Assembly (NCBI GenBank): GCA_023300185.1
Contig: CP097092.1
Span: 186,001 to 250,000, forward strand
Direction: 5' to 3'
Source of the DNA: Lancefieldella parvula
GTDB taxonomy: Bacteria; Actinomycetota; Coriobacteriia; Coriobacteriales; Atopobiaceae
DNA length: 64,000 bases
The position numbers and the translations under genes were made by a program. Below, piece after piece: positions 53,190-62,109 of this stretch; positions within the stretch are counted from its first letter, which is position 1, and each line of letters starts with the position of its first letter. The notes below the pieces were generated by a model, which worked only from the letters and a program-made list of their open reading frames with translations, made no database searches and was not told the DNA's origin.

Positions 53190-54051
53190 GTGATTAAGCT
53201 TGTTTTATCTGATATGGACAACACGCTGGTACCCTTTGGCAACAGACGCGTGTCGGACTTCACACGCAAGGCTATTCACACGCTCCTGGAAGAAACAGAT
53301 ATCGCATTTGGCCCTTGTACCGGCCGAGATTACGTTGAGCTGATGCGTCTTTTCAGCCTCGACGAGGCGTGCATGCAAACAGGCGTCATGTCTACAGGCA
53401 AGCGCGTGCTGTACAAAGGCAAGACTATCTCGCTCTCCATCTTTGACCACAAAACGCTTGCAGGGCGTCGCAGACGCTCTTGCTGACGAGAAGAACATGT
53501 TCTTGGTCTGCTATCCAGAACAGACCAACCTCTTTAACCCGGCATATGTTGTCGGCGCGCCTGACAATAAAGACATTCTCGCTGATTACGAGCGTAGAAT
53601 GGTGTTTGTCTCGGGTATTGTCGACCAAGTCCCCGACGACGTCGATTTTGTCGCCGCAACAGTTGCTTGTCCGGGAACAGAGGAGGACATGGAGCGCTGT
53701 CGCCAAAAGATTGCCGCAGCTTGTCCAGACGTTTACACGATGTCGGTTGTTCCTCAGTGGTTTGACGTGCTGCCCAAGGGTGTGTCCAAGCTGACTGGTT
53801 TTGAGACACTCCTGGAAAGAACAGGTATTTCTCCAGAAGAGGTGCTCGTTTTTGGAGACGGCGAGAATGACGTTGAGATTTTAAGTAAAGTTCCGCACTC
53901 GGTGGCGGTGGCAAACGCAATTCCAGAGGTCAAGCAGGTAGCAAGGCACCACGTAGGTGCATCTGCAGATGACGGCGTTGCGCATGCCTTGCTTGAGCTG
54001 GTACGCGCAACAAAAGCAGGGGAGACTCCCCGTTTTATGATGGAGAACTAG
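53190..54051 (+). pseudogene. HAD-superfamily phosphatase (Cof-type), frameshifted
   Basis: The first frame (GTG 53190) holds HAD motif I, VLSDMDNTLVPFG, and the start of the cap to about 53460 (IFDHKTL). A shift of one base leads into QGVADALADEKNMFLVCYPEQ and on to motif III/IV, LPKGVSKLTGFETLL...VLVFGDGENDVEIL, ending at 54051. Joined, the protein has about 285 residues, the usual Cof length. The substrate is unknown (sugar or nucleotide phosphate). The next gene is a paralogue starting one base later, so the two form an operon. Confidence 0.75.
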
Positions 54052-54052
54052 C

Positions 54053-54850
54053 ATGATTAGACTCATTGCATCGGACATGGACGGTACGCTACTGGACCAG
54101 AATTCCGAGGTTCCGCCAGAGACATTTGAGCTTATCGAAGAGCTGTACAAGCACGGCGTTCACTTTGTGGCAAGTTCCGGTCGTCGTTACGATACATTGC
54201 GTTGGTTGTTTGAGCCGGTCGCAGACAAGATTGACTACGTGGCCTCTCTTGGCACGCAGGTCTATGTAGAGAACGAGGTCATCGACCGCGAGGTTTTCTC
54301 GTCAGCTTCTATTCGTAAGCTGTTTGAGTTGACGTCCGAGTTTGACTGCATTCACCTGGTTGTTTATGACCGCACGCATACGTATCTGCTGGACGATCAG
54401 AGTTCGTTTGTGCGTGAGCTGGACAAAGACCTGCCAAACGCCGAGCGCGTGTTTGATCCGCCTTCACCTGACGTTAGTATCATCAAGGCTGCTATTTGCT
54501 GCGATTCAAGGGCTCGCTCCATGGATATGGCCATGATTCTTGAGCGCGAGATGGGCGACAGACTTTCGTTCATGCCTTCTGGAGAGACCTGGATTGACGT
54601 GGTGCCTCGTGGTGTGAACAAGGCTACAGGACTTGAGCAGATTCGCAGGTACTATGGCATTTCTCGCGACGAGATTGCCGTCTTTGGCGATTCTATGAAC
54701 GACTACGCTATGCTGCGTTACGCCGGCACTGCGTACGTTATGGACAACGCTCGCTACGCGCTCAAGACGATTGCCTCCAAGGTTATTGCGCCTAACACCG
54801 AGCAGGGTGTCCAGAAAGAAATGCGTCGTATTCTGGAAGAGCTGGCGTAA
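54053..54850 (+). CDS. HAD-superfamily hydrolase, Cof-type
   Basis: The 265-residue cytosolic phosphatase has motif I LIASDMDGTLLDQ (residues 4-16), motif II VASSGRRYDT (near 39), the motif III lysine in VPRGVNKATGL (near 187) and motif IV VFGDSMNDYAML (near 209). The C2B-type cap places it with Cof/YidA sugar-phosphate phosphatases. It begins one base after the stop of the frameshifted paralogue. Confidence 0.9.
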   Translation: MIRLIASDMDGTLLDQNSEVPPETFELIEELYKHGVHFVASSGRRYDTLRWLFEPVADKIDYVASLGTQVYVENEVIDREVFSSASIRKLFELTSEFDCIHLVVYDRTHTYLLDDQSSFVRELDKDLPNAERVFDPPSPDVSIIKAAICCDSRARSMDMAMILEREMGDRLSFMPSGETWIDVVPRGVNKATGLEQIRRYYGISRDEIAVFGDSMNDYAMLRYAGTAYVMDNARYALKTIASKVIAPNTEQGVQKEMRRILEELA

Positions 54851-54939
54851 GGACTTGGCGCCGTTTACCAAATTGTTCAGCATGACCATTTGGCGATAAT
54901 TTCATACCGTTAGCCCCGTTCCTTTCTAAGTTTGATGGA

Positions 54940-54962
54940 CTTATTTCGAGAGTCGAAATAAG
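54940..54962. promoter_or_regulatory. Perfect 10-3-10 palindrome upstream of the ROK regulator
   Basis: CTTATTTCGA (54940-54949) and TCGAAATAAG (54953-54962) are exact inverses separated by GAG, 36 bases before the ROK start. AT-rich arms of this length are typical of ROK/NagC-type operators. Confidence 0.6.
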
Positions 54963-54997
54963 GTAGTACAGACAGAAATGGAGAGGAGGGGACACGT

Positions 54998-56060
54998 ATG
55001 TCGATTGCCAGCACTAAAGATATTGCATATTCCAATAAACGTGCCGTTATTAAAGCATTGTGCGAGAAAAACGCTCTGTCTCGTGTTGAATTGGCTCGTG
55101 AATTATCTCTTTCTCCTAGTACCGTTACTACTATTGTTCAAGATTTGCTTCAGTCAAAAATGGTTGAAGAAAGCTCAGAGCGCGTAGTAACCGCTGGTAG
55201 ATCAAAGACGCTTCTGCAACTTGCTCCAGAGTTTGGTCTCTTGGGACTTGTTCGGGTTTCTCGCCAGAGTCAGGAACTTGTGCTCGTTGACATGGCTCTT
55301 AACGAGTACGCTCGCACCACGCTGTCAGAAGAGGCTCCTTCGGGAGAAACTCTACTTGAAGGTATTAAAACTGCTCTTACAAGGCTTATTGTTGACGGCG
55401 CAATTCTTAAGGGAATTGGAGTTCTGCTTGAGGGCGATGTACTTGAATCAGAGCTTTCCGTCATGTATTCAACGGGTCATGATTCGGCAACAATTTCCCT
55501 GGTACAAGCATTAGAGAGTGCCTTCAGGGTAGTGGTGAAGCAATTTGAGCAGAGTGACTTTGCTCTTTCTCAAGTAGAGGGCTCAAACAACTATTGAGGG
55601 TGTTTCTTCATACTTGCATCTTTCATTTGGAACTCGAGTTGTAGCTCAAGTTGTCAGCAATAACACCCCTCTTCCCATGAAAGAAGGATTAAACGCAGAC
55701 GTTACTCAGCAACTTGTGAGCGCAGACGGTCTGCAACTTGATAAGTTAATGAACCTTATCAGCACGGTTCAGAGCCTATTTTCTCTTGATGCCGTGGTTG
55801 TATCTGTGCCCGAAGAAGAAATTTCTACCTCTTTGGTTAAGGAAGATACGCTAAATAAGGCGCTGTCTACTCCTGCATTTTTGGTGCAAAAATTTGCTCA
55901 GTTTGAAGCATTTCCAAAGCTAATCGTAACAAGAATGACTTCAAGAAACTTATTAATAGATGCTGTTTCTGCTCTAAGGTTTGCTTGTCTTTGTCCAGAA
56001 ACTGTCCAGCTTTGGAAACGGGCGCTTGTTTCTGGTTGGCGTCCAGTAAGTTCTGCGTAA
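54998..56060 (+). pseudogene. ROK-family transcriptional regulator, frameshifted
   Basis: Residues 1-70 form a MarR-type winged helix (NKRAVIKALCEKNALSRVELARELSLSPSTVTTIVQDLLQ). The following domain has the ROK layout but lacks clear ATP and zinc motifs, so it is a regulator rather than a sugar kinase. The first frame stops at 55597 (EGSNNY). The other frame, TIEGVSSYLHLSFGTRVVAQVV and on to 56060, continues the fold, so a one-base shift near 55588 divides the gene. AGAGGAGG precedes ATG 54998. It lies upstream of the transporter-hydantoinase genes and probably controls them. Confidence 0.75.
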
Positions 56061-56189
56061 GTAAGCGGTAAGAAACCCGTAGGGAAGTAGTACGCTATGA
56101 GCCACGCTGGAACAAAGGTGTTTCTCGACTTTGTCTGCTCATCAAAGTCGTCAACATGGTGCTGAGGCATCTATAGAAGTACGTGTAGG

Positions 56190-56228
56190 TTGTTTGAAGG
56201 AGAGATAGCTGCACTTGCTATCAAACAA
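56190..56228 (+). promoter_or_regulatory. Hairpin/inverted repeat before the transporter gene
   Basis: TTGTTTGA (56190-56197) and TCAAACAA (56221-56228) enclose a second pair GATAGC/GCTATC. The bulged hairpin lies 20 bases before the start codon and could be an operator or leader structure. Confidence 0.4.
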
Positions 56229-56248
56229 TGTGTTCCTAAGGAGGAAAC

Positions 56249-57550
56249 ATGGTTCAGGGTATTTTGATCCTCTTGGTCTTTGTGGCTGTAGCTGCATTGA
56301 TGATGACTAAGAAGATTCCAACTCTGCTTGCCCTGCCACTGATGGCCATTTTGATTTGTGTCATCGCAGGCGTTCCAATGTTTGGAAAAGACGGCGACGG
56401 AAAAGAAATTGGCTGGCTGACATCAGTATTTGAGGCTGGTACCGTTCGCATGGGCGCCGCAATCATGGCTGTTATTTTTGGCGCATGGTTGGGTCAGCTT
56501 ATGAACAAGACTGGTGTTACCGAGACAATTATCAAGAAGAGCGCAGAGCTTGGTGGCGATAAGCCCCTGGTAATCACCTTGATTATGTCTATTGCAGTAG
56601 CTGTCCTCTTTACTACACTTTCTGGCTTGGGATCCATCATCATGGTTGGCTCAATCGTCCTGCCAATTTTGATTTCTGTTGGTGTTCCCGCAGCTAGTGC
56701 AGCATGTATCTTCTTGATGTCCTTTACCACTGGTCTGGCACTCAATATTGCCAACTGGACAACCTTCGCAAAGCTTTTCAACCTAGACATTGCTCAGGTT
56801 CAGGGCTTTGAGGTTTATCTTGCTGTTGCAACTGGTATTGCAACTTTGATCATGATTGTTGTTGAGTTCAAGCGTAATGGTATTAAGTTTGCCTTTAGCG
56901 CTCCAGTTGCTGAGCAGAGCAACTCCAAGCAGCTCACCGGTGTTGCTGGTGGTCTTGCAATGCTGACTCCACTGATTCCTATTGTGCTTGTTGCTTTCTT
57001 GAAGGTTCCTGTTACCCCAGCATTTACCGTTGGTATTCTGTGGTGCCTGCTGTTCACCTCCAAGAGCTTTAGCAAGGCAATGAACCTTCTTGCAAAGACT
57101 TGCTATGACGGTGTAACCGACGCTGGTCCTGCAATCATCCTGATGGTTGGCATTGGTATCCTTTACCTTGCAGTTACCAACCCAACGGTTAAGGCAGTTC
57201 TTAACCCATTCCTGCTCGGCATCATGCCACAGAACCTTGTTGCATACATCATCTTCTTTGCGGTCCTCTCGCCATTGGCTCTGTATCGTGGACCTATGAA
57301 CATGTTTGGTCTTGGTTCTGGTATCGCAGCTCTTATCATTGGCCTGAACACCTTGAATCCACTTGCTGTCATGGGCGCATTCCTGGCTGCAGAGCGCATC
57401 CAGGCTGGTGGCGACCCAACCAACACTCAGAACGTTTGGACTGCAAACTTCTGCGAGGTTGACGTCAACACTGTTACTCGTAAGATGCTTCCTTACCTCT
57501 GGGCAGTTTCCATCTTTGGTGTAATTCTGTCTGGTGTTCTGTACTTCTAA
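56249..57550 (+). CDS. Ion-transporter-superfamily carboxylate permease
   Basis: The 433-residue protein has about eleven hydrophobic spans and the layout of CitM/GntP-like symporters: MTKKIPTLLALPLMAILICVIAGV near the start, AVLFTTLSGLGSIIMVGSIVLPIL near 125 and ALYRGPMNMFGLGSGIAALI near 350. It probably imports an organic acid or oxoproline/hydantoin-like compound for the hydantoinase-type enzyme encoded next; the substrate is inferred only from context. CCTAAGGAGG precedes the ATG. A terminator follows at 57562. Confidence 0.75.
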   Translation: MVQGILILLVFVAVAALMMTKKIPTLLALPLMAILICVIAGVPMFGKDGDGKEIGWLTSVFEAGTVRMGAAIMAVIFGAWLGQLMNKTGVTETIIKKSAELGGDKPLVITLIMSIAVAVLFTTLSGLGSIIMVGSIVLPILISVGVPAASAACIFLMSFTTGLALNIANWTTFAKLFNLDIAQVQGFEVYLAVATGIATLIMIVVEFKRNGIKFAFSAPVAEQSNSKQLTGVAGGLAMLTPLIPIVLVAFLKVPVTPAFTVGILWCLLFTSKSFSKAMNLLAKTCYDGVTDAGPAIILMVGIGILYLAVTNPTVKAVLNPFLLGIMPQNLVAYIIFFAVLSPLALYRGPMNMFGLGSGIAALIIGLNTLNPLAVMGAFLAAERIQAGGDPTNTQNVWTANFCEVDVNTVTRKMLPYLWAVSIFGVILSGVLYF

Positions 57551-57561
57551 GTTCTGACCTT

Positions 57562-57610
57562 GGGGCGAGAAGACCCTCTTGTTGTAGGCTTCTCGCCTCG
57601 TTTTATCTTT
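57562..57610 (+). terminator. Terminator made of an inverted pair of the GGCGAGAA motif
   Basis: GGCGAGAAG (57564-57572) pairs exactly with CTTCTCGCC (57589-57597) and is followed by TTTTATCTTT, 12 bases after the transporter stop. Both arms are the octamer overrepresented in this window. Confidence 0.85.
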
Positions 57611-57645
57611 GCAGCTGATAGATTGCTGTAAATCGAGGAGGAAAC

Positions 57646-59793
57646 GTGAAAGTTCGTATTGGAATCGACGTTGGCGGAACATTTACTGATGCTGTTGCCA
57701 TCGACAATGATACGTACGAAATTATCGGCACGGTTAAAACACCTACTACACACACCGCTGAAGCAGGTGTCGCAGCAGGTATTGTGCAGGTGCTTCATGG
57801 TGTTATGGAGCAGCACAACATTAAGCCTGAAGATGTTGTCTTTATTGCTCACGGTACTACTCAAGCAACAAACGCCCTGCTTGAGGGTGATGTTGCTCAG
57901 GTTGGTATCGTAACGCTTGGCAGCGGCCTTCAGGGAGCTAAGAGCAAAAGTGATACTAACGTTGGCGATATTGAACTTGCTGCCGGTAAATTCCTGCGTA
58001 CCAAAAATGCTTTTGTAGACACATCCTCTGATGTAGAAGCTGGTATTAAGAGCGCAATCGAACAGCTCTTCTCGGAAGGTTCAACTTCTTATGTTGCAGC
58101 CGAAGCATTTAGTGTAGACGATCCAACTAACGAGAATGCCGTTATTGCAGAGTGCTCTGATAGAGAAGTTCCTGCTACGGCTACAAATGACATTTCCAAG
58201 CTTTATGGCCTGGCTATTCGTACTCGTACAGCAGTTGTTAACGCTTCCATCATGCCTAAGATGCTTGAAGCCGCAAACATGACTGACAAGAGTATTCGCG
58301 AGGCCGGTATTGAGTCACCACTTATGGTCATGCGTTGCGATGGTGGCGTAATGACCGTTGATGAGGTCCGTCATCGCCCCATCCTGACCATTCTTTCTGG
58401 TCCTGCAGCAGGTGTAGCTGGTGCTTTGATGTATGAGAAGCTCACCGATGGCTTGTTCTTTGAGGTTGGCGGCACTTCTACCGATATTTCTTGCGTTAAA
58501 GACGGCAAGGTTATGGTCAAGTATGCAGAAGTTGGTGGCCATAAGACGTACCTCTCGTCATTGGACGTTAGAACTGTTGGTATTGGCGGCGGCTCTATGG
58601 TGCAGATTTCTGACGGCAAAGCCGTTGACGTGGGACCTCGTTCTGCTCACATTGCCAACCTGGATTACGAGGTTTACACCGACGCAGAAAAGATTGTGAA
58701 CCCTCGTCTAGTTGCTGTTCGTCCTATGGATGGAGACCCTGAATACGCAGCTATTGAGTGTGATGGCGGTCTTCGCGTCTGTTTGACCATGGCTGGCGCT
58801 GCAAACCTTGCCGGTTTTGTTCCCAAGGGTGATTACGCTTACGGTTCTGTTGAGGCCGCTCGTGCGGCTTGGGCTCCTCTTGCAGAGAATATGGGCGTAA
58901 GTGTTGAAGAAGCAGCAGATCAGGTTCTTGCATTTGCTGCAAAGAAAAACGGCGCTGTAGCGGAACAGCTTATGAAAGACTACGGCATGGATCCTCGTAC
59001 TACCGTGTACGTTGGTGGTGGCGGTGGCGCTTCTACCGTAGTGCCACACTTAGCAAAAACCATGGGTCATACGTTCCGCATTGCTAAGAACGCACCTGTC
59101 ATCTCAACTATTGGTGTTGCTCTTGCCATGGTCCGTGACATGGTTGAGCGCAGTGTTACCAACCCAACCGACGATGACATTGTCAGCGTTAGGCGTGAAG
59201 CAGAAGCTCGTGCTATTAAGATGGGTGCAGCCCCTGGAACCGTTGAGGTTACCGTTGAGGTGGATACTCAGCGTCACGTTGTTCGTGCAATTGCTGTTGG
59301 TGCTACTGAGCTGCGTAGCAAAGATGTTAACGCTACGCGTCTGAGTGCAGATGAGCTCAAAAAGCTTGTAGTAGAAAATCTTGGCGAGGGTGCAGATAAC
59401 GTTTCCGAGGTTGCTCACTCTTCTGAGCTCTTTGCTTACACTGCAACCACAACAGAAAAGAAGCTCTTTGGTCTTCTCACCAAGAAACGCACTGCTCTTC
59501 GTCTTATTGATGCCGAGGGCGTTATTAGGCTACAGCGTCCAAATGCTGAGGTTTTGCAAGAGTCCATTAGTTCATGGCGCAAGGGCGTAACGGACCTGGT
59601 AGAGGACTTGACCGTTTATAACGACGGTGGAGCCAATCTGCCAAACGTCTATGTTGTGGTAGGCAAGCGTATTATCGATCTGTCCGGAATGACTTCACTT
59701 GAGCAGATTTTGAGCCTTGCCTCAGTTGAGCTGGGCGGTTATCCATCTGACGAGCCCGTTATCATTGCCGCTACACTTCGTTTAGGTGACTAA
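57646..59793 (+). CDS. HyuA-type hydantoinase/oxoprolinase family protein
   Basis: The 715-residue protein matches the HyuA/HydA half of ATP-dependent hydantoinases and 5-oxoprolinases: GIDVGGTFTDAVAID at the N-terminus, AHGTTQATNALLEGD near 66, DGGVMTVDEVRHRPILTILSGPAAG near 230, and GGTSTDISCVKDGK near 272 (phosphate-binding). HyuA usually needs a HyuB partner; none is encoded here. The gene is followed by an HEXXH protein and an FAD oxidoreductase instead, so the reaction is probably not ordinary oxoproline cleavage. The GTG start follows GAGGAGG. Confidence 0.88.
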   Translation: MKVRIGIDVGGTFTDAVAIDNDTYEIIGTVKTPTTHTAEAGVAAGIVQVLHGVMEQHNIKPEDVVFIAHGTTQATNALLEGDVAQVGIVTLGSGLQGAKSKSDTNVGDIELAAGKFLRTKNAFVDTSSDVEAGIKSAIEQLFSEGSTSYVAAEAFSVDDPTNENAVIAECSDREVPATATNDISKLYGLAIRTRTAVVNASIMPKMLEAANMTDKSIREAGIESPLMVMRCDGGVMTVDEVRHRPILTILSGPAAGVAGALMYEKLTDGLFFEVGGTSTDISCVKDGKVMVKYAEVGGHKTYLSSLDVRTVGIGGGSMVQISDGKAVDVGPRSAHIANLDYEVYTDAEKIVNPRLVAVRPMDGDPEYAAIECDGGLRVCLTMAGAANLAGFVPKGDYAYGSVEAARAAWAPLAENMGVSVEEAADQVLAFAAKKNGAVAEQLMKDYGMDPRTTVYVGGGGGASTVVPHLAKTMGHTFRIAKNAPVISTIGVALAMVRDMVERSVTNPTDDDIVSVRREAEARAIKMGAAPGTVEVTVEVDTQRHVVRAIAVGATELRSKDVNATRLSADELKKLVVENLGEGADNVSEVAHSSELFAYTATTTEKKLFGLLTKKRTALRLIDAEGVIRLQRPNAEVLQESISSWRKGVTDLVEDLTVYNDGGANLPNVYVVVGKRIIDLSGMTSLEQILSLASVELGGYPSDEPVIIAATLRLGD

Positions 59794-59799
59794 ACTCAT

Positions 59800-60435
59800 A
59801 TGCAGAACGCAGATCACACTTTGGCGAGAAAATCGGTGGACCTTGAAGCAGAGTCTAATGTTGACTCTGCTTCACGGTTTCCGTTTCCAACGAAAGAGCT
59901 TGCACGCAAAGAGCTCTTGTGGGATCGCTTTGTTGCTCGTATTCCTGAGGAGGATAGAGAGCACATAGTTGATTTAGCTTGGTCAAAAGGTGAGCGCGCT
60001 GCACACATGGTGTTTGAAGAGTCACATAGTCAAAGTGACTTCTTTCAAATCTGCAAAGATGCAGGACTAACTATTATCAAAAAAGATATTGATTGCGTAT
60101 ATGGAAACCAGCGCTATTTTAGTGATTACGTTTCTGGTACAAAAGAAATCACACTCTATGAGCAATCATGTGCGCTGTGGGCAAAGCAAAATCAACTTGA
60201 GGTACATGAAGCCCAAAATCTTATTTTGATGCATGAGTTTTTTCATGTTTTGGAGACTACGCGGCTTGGATTAACCAGCAAAGAATATCTTGTTCCGCTG
60301 TTTACCATTGGTCCTTTTAAACTGGGAAAGACAGGCATTCACGCGCTGTCTGAAATTGCAGCGCATGCATTTACCAATACCTACTACGGTCTACTACATA
60401 ACAGCTCTCACACAGGAGGAGACAATGAGTTATAA
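59800..60435 (+). CDS. HEXXH-motif protein, putative zinc metallopeptidase, family unknown
   Basis: The 211-residue protein has no signal peptide and no recognised family. It carries H145-E-F-F-H149 in LILMHEFFHVLETT, the zincin motif, and a later glutamate, E185 in ALSEIAAHAF, that could be the third zinc ligand as in gluzincins. It starts six bases after hyuA and overlaps the FAD oxidoreductase gene by eleven bases, so it is an integral member of that operon. It could be a small hydrolase acting on the same substrate, or a structural metal protein. The start could be a later codon; no strong ribosome site is seen. Confidence 0.6.
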   Translation: MQNADHTLARKSVDLEAESNVDSASRFPFPTKELARKELLWDRFVARIPEEDREHIVDLAWSKGERAAHMVFEESHSQSDFFQICKDAGLTIIKKDIDCVYGNQRYFSDYVSGTKEITLYEQSCALWAKQNQLEVHEAQNLILMHEFFHVLETTRLGLTSKEYLVPLFTIGPFKLGKTGIHALSEIAAHAFTNTYYGLLHNSSHTGGDNEL

Positions 60436-61804
60436 AGAGATCACCTGGAACAACCTGCAGATTCCTGTTGTTGGAAGCTTTGATGTAGTCATCATTGGAG
60501 GCGGTGTTTCTGGCTCTGCCTGCGGAATCCGTTGTGTTAATGAGGGCCTCTCCACGCTTATTGTGGATAAATCAAATTTGCTTGGAGGCTCCGCTACAAG
60601 AGCACTTGTATGCCCTATGATGCCGTCGTATGTCCGTCATCTACCTGTTCTTTCTACTATTGAACAGCAGCTTTTGGCTTCAGGTGATGCAACACGTGAT
60701 GACTACACTACGATGATCTGGTTTGCCCCTGAGCGTTTGGGAGAAGTGTACGAGCAGCTCTTCACGACAAAAGGCGATCAAATACTCTACGACACATCTC
60801 TTGTAGCTGCCGTTTTGTCAGATGCAGATGGCGAGAAAACCATTACACACGCAATTCTTGCCTCAACTGAAGGATTGATTGCAGTAACAGCTCAAACATG
60901 GATTGATGCTTCAGGCGATGCTGTTTTGTCTAGAGCAGCTGGTGTACCGGTTGCGGCTGGTGACGAGGACGGCATCAATCAGGTTTGCAGTCTGCGTTTT
61001 ACCATGGGCGGCATTGATGTGGAGCGCTATAGAGACTATGTGCTCTCACTTGATGATCACTTCTCGCCATTGGTTGAGGGATATTTCTTCGAGTCCGCAA
61101 TGGTTGCGGGTAAGAATTTTAAGTTGGAGCCAAAGTTCCGTGAAGGAATTGAAGCAGGCATTCTTGAAGAAGAGGACCTGCGCTATTACCAGATATTCTC
61201 GCTTCCTGGAAAGCCTGGTTGCATGGCGCTGAATTGTCCACACATTGCAAGCATGCAAAAAAATACCTCAGGAGCCGCACGTTCTAACGCAACAGTTGAG
61301 GCACACGCTCGTATTCGTCGTCTTGTTACGTTCTTGCAGCGTATGATGCCTGGATTTGAGCAAAGCTATCTTATGGAGCAGGCTTCGCTTTTGGGTGTTC
61401 GTGAGAGCTGGCGTGTTGAAGGTCAGATGATGCTGACCGAGGAAGATTACGTTAATCAGGCGCGGTTTGATGACGGTCTTGTTCGTGGTGATTGGTACAT
61501 TGACGTTCACTCCAATAAAGGCGGTCTTTTCCACAAAAACACCTACAAGCAGGGTGATTATTACGAGATTCCATTCCGGTCAATGGTCACCAAGCACATC
61601 AATAACCTGGGTGTTATTGGCCGTTGCATCTCTACGACGTTTTTGATGCAGGCTAGTGTTCGCATTATTCCAACAGTTACCGATATGGGCGACGCTATGG
61701 GTAGTGCATGTGTTCTGGCAAAACGGACGGAAACACCACTTGCCAAGTTGGATGGCGTTGTAGTGCGTGCGGAAGTTGAGCAAATGAAACCGTTGAATTC
61801 ATAA
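60425..61804 (+). CDS. FAD-dependent oxidoreductase (FAD_oxidored type)
   Basis: From ATG 60425, after ACAGGAGGAG, the product is 459 residues. The dinucleotide-binding motif VVIIGGGVSGSACG is at 21-34, followed by GGSATRALVCPMM near 58 and an inner WIDASGDAVLSRAAGVP near 160. C-terminal GDAMGSA closes the FAD site. The frame is open upstream, but only this start has a ribosome site. It ends the transporter-hyuA-HEXXH operon. The co-substrate is unknown. The start overlaps the preceding gene, implying coupled translation. Confidence 0.85.
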   Translation: MSYKEITWNNLQIPVVGSFDVVIIGGGVSGSACGIRCVNEGLSTLIVDKSNLLGGSATRALVCPMMPSYVRHLPVLSTIEQQLLASGDATRDDYTTMIWFAPERLGEVYEQLFTTKGDQILYDTSLVAAVLSDADGEKTITHAILASTEGLIAVTAQTWIDASGDAVLSRAAGVPVAAGDEDGINQVCSLRFTMGGIDVERYRDYVLSLDDHFSPLVEGYFFESAMVAGKNFKLEPKFREGIEAGILEEEDLRYYQIFSLPGKPGCMALNCPHIASMQKNTSGAARSNATVEAHARIRRLVTFLQRMMPGFEQSYLMEQASLLGVRESWRVEGQMMLTEEDYVNQARFDDGLVRGDWYIDVHSNKGGLFHKNTYKQGDYYEIPFRSMVTKHINNLGVIGRCISTTFLMQASVRIIPTVTDMGDAMGSACVLAKRTETPLAKLDGVVVRAEVEQMKPLNS

Positions 61805-61850
61805 TTGCCGCCAAAGAATCGTAGAAGCTGTGATAAACTTCTACAGTCAC

Positions 61851-61926
61851 GGGCGATTGGCGCAGCGGCTAGCGCAGGTGCTTTACACGCACAAGGCCGG
61901 GAGTTCAAATCTCTCATCGCCCACCA
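61851..61926 (+). tRNA. tRNA-Val (anticodon UAC)
   Basis: Acceptor GGGCGAT pairs with ATCGCCC. The anticodon stem GGTGC/GCACA-type arm holds loop TTTACAC (TAC), the T-arm is GGGAGTTCAAATCTCTC, and CCA is encoded at 61924-61926. Confidence 0.95.
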
Positions 61927-61935
61927 TGGAACCTC

Positions 61936-61966
61936 ACGCGGCGCCTTCGGGTGTCGCGTTTTTTCT
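61936..61966 (+). terminator. Terminator of tRNA-Val
   Basis: ACGCGGCGCC pairs with GGTGTCGCGT (two G-U) around TTCG, then T5, ten bases after the tRNA. Confidence 0.88.
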
Positions 61967-62109
61967 TATCGACTGCTCTTTTTCTTATAAGATCGTCACC
62001 TTTTTGTAAGTTAGTTCGATGGTATCAATTAGGTATGTGGCGCATTATAAAAATGCAGATAAATATAAAGACGATGTTGTTAAAGCCAATAGAGTAAGGG
62101 CAATATACT

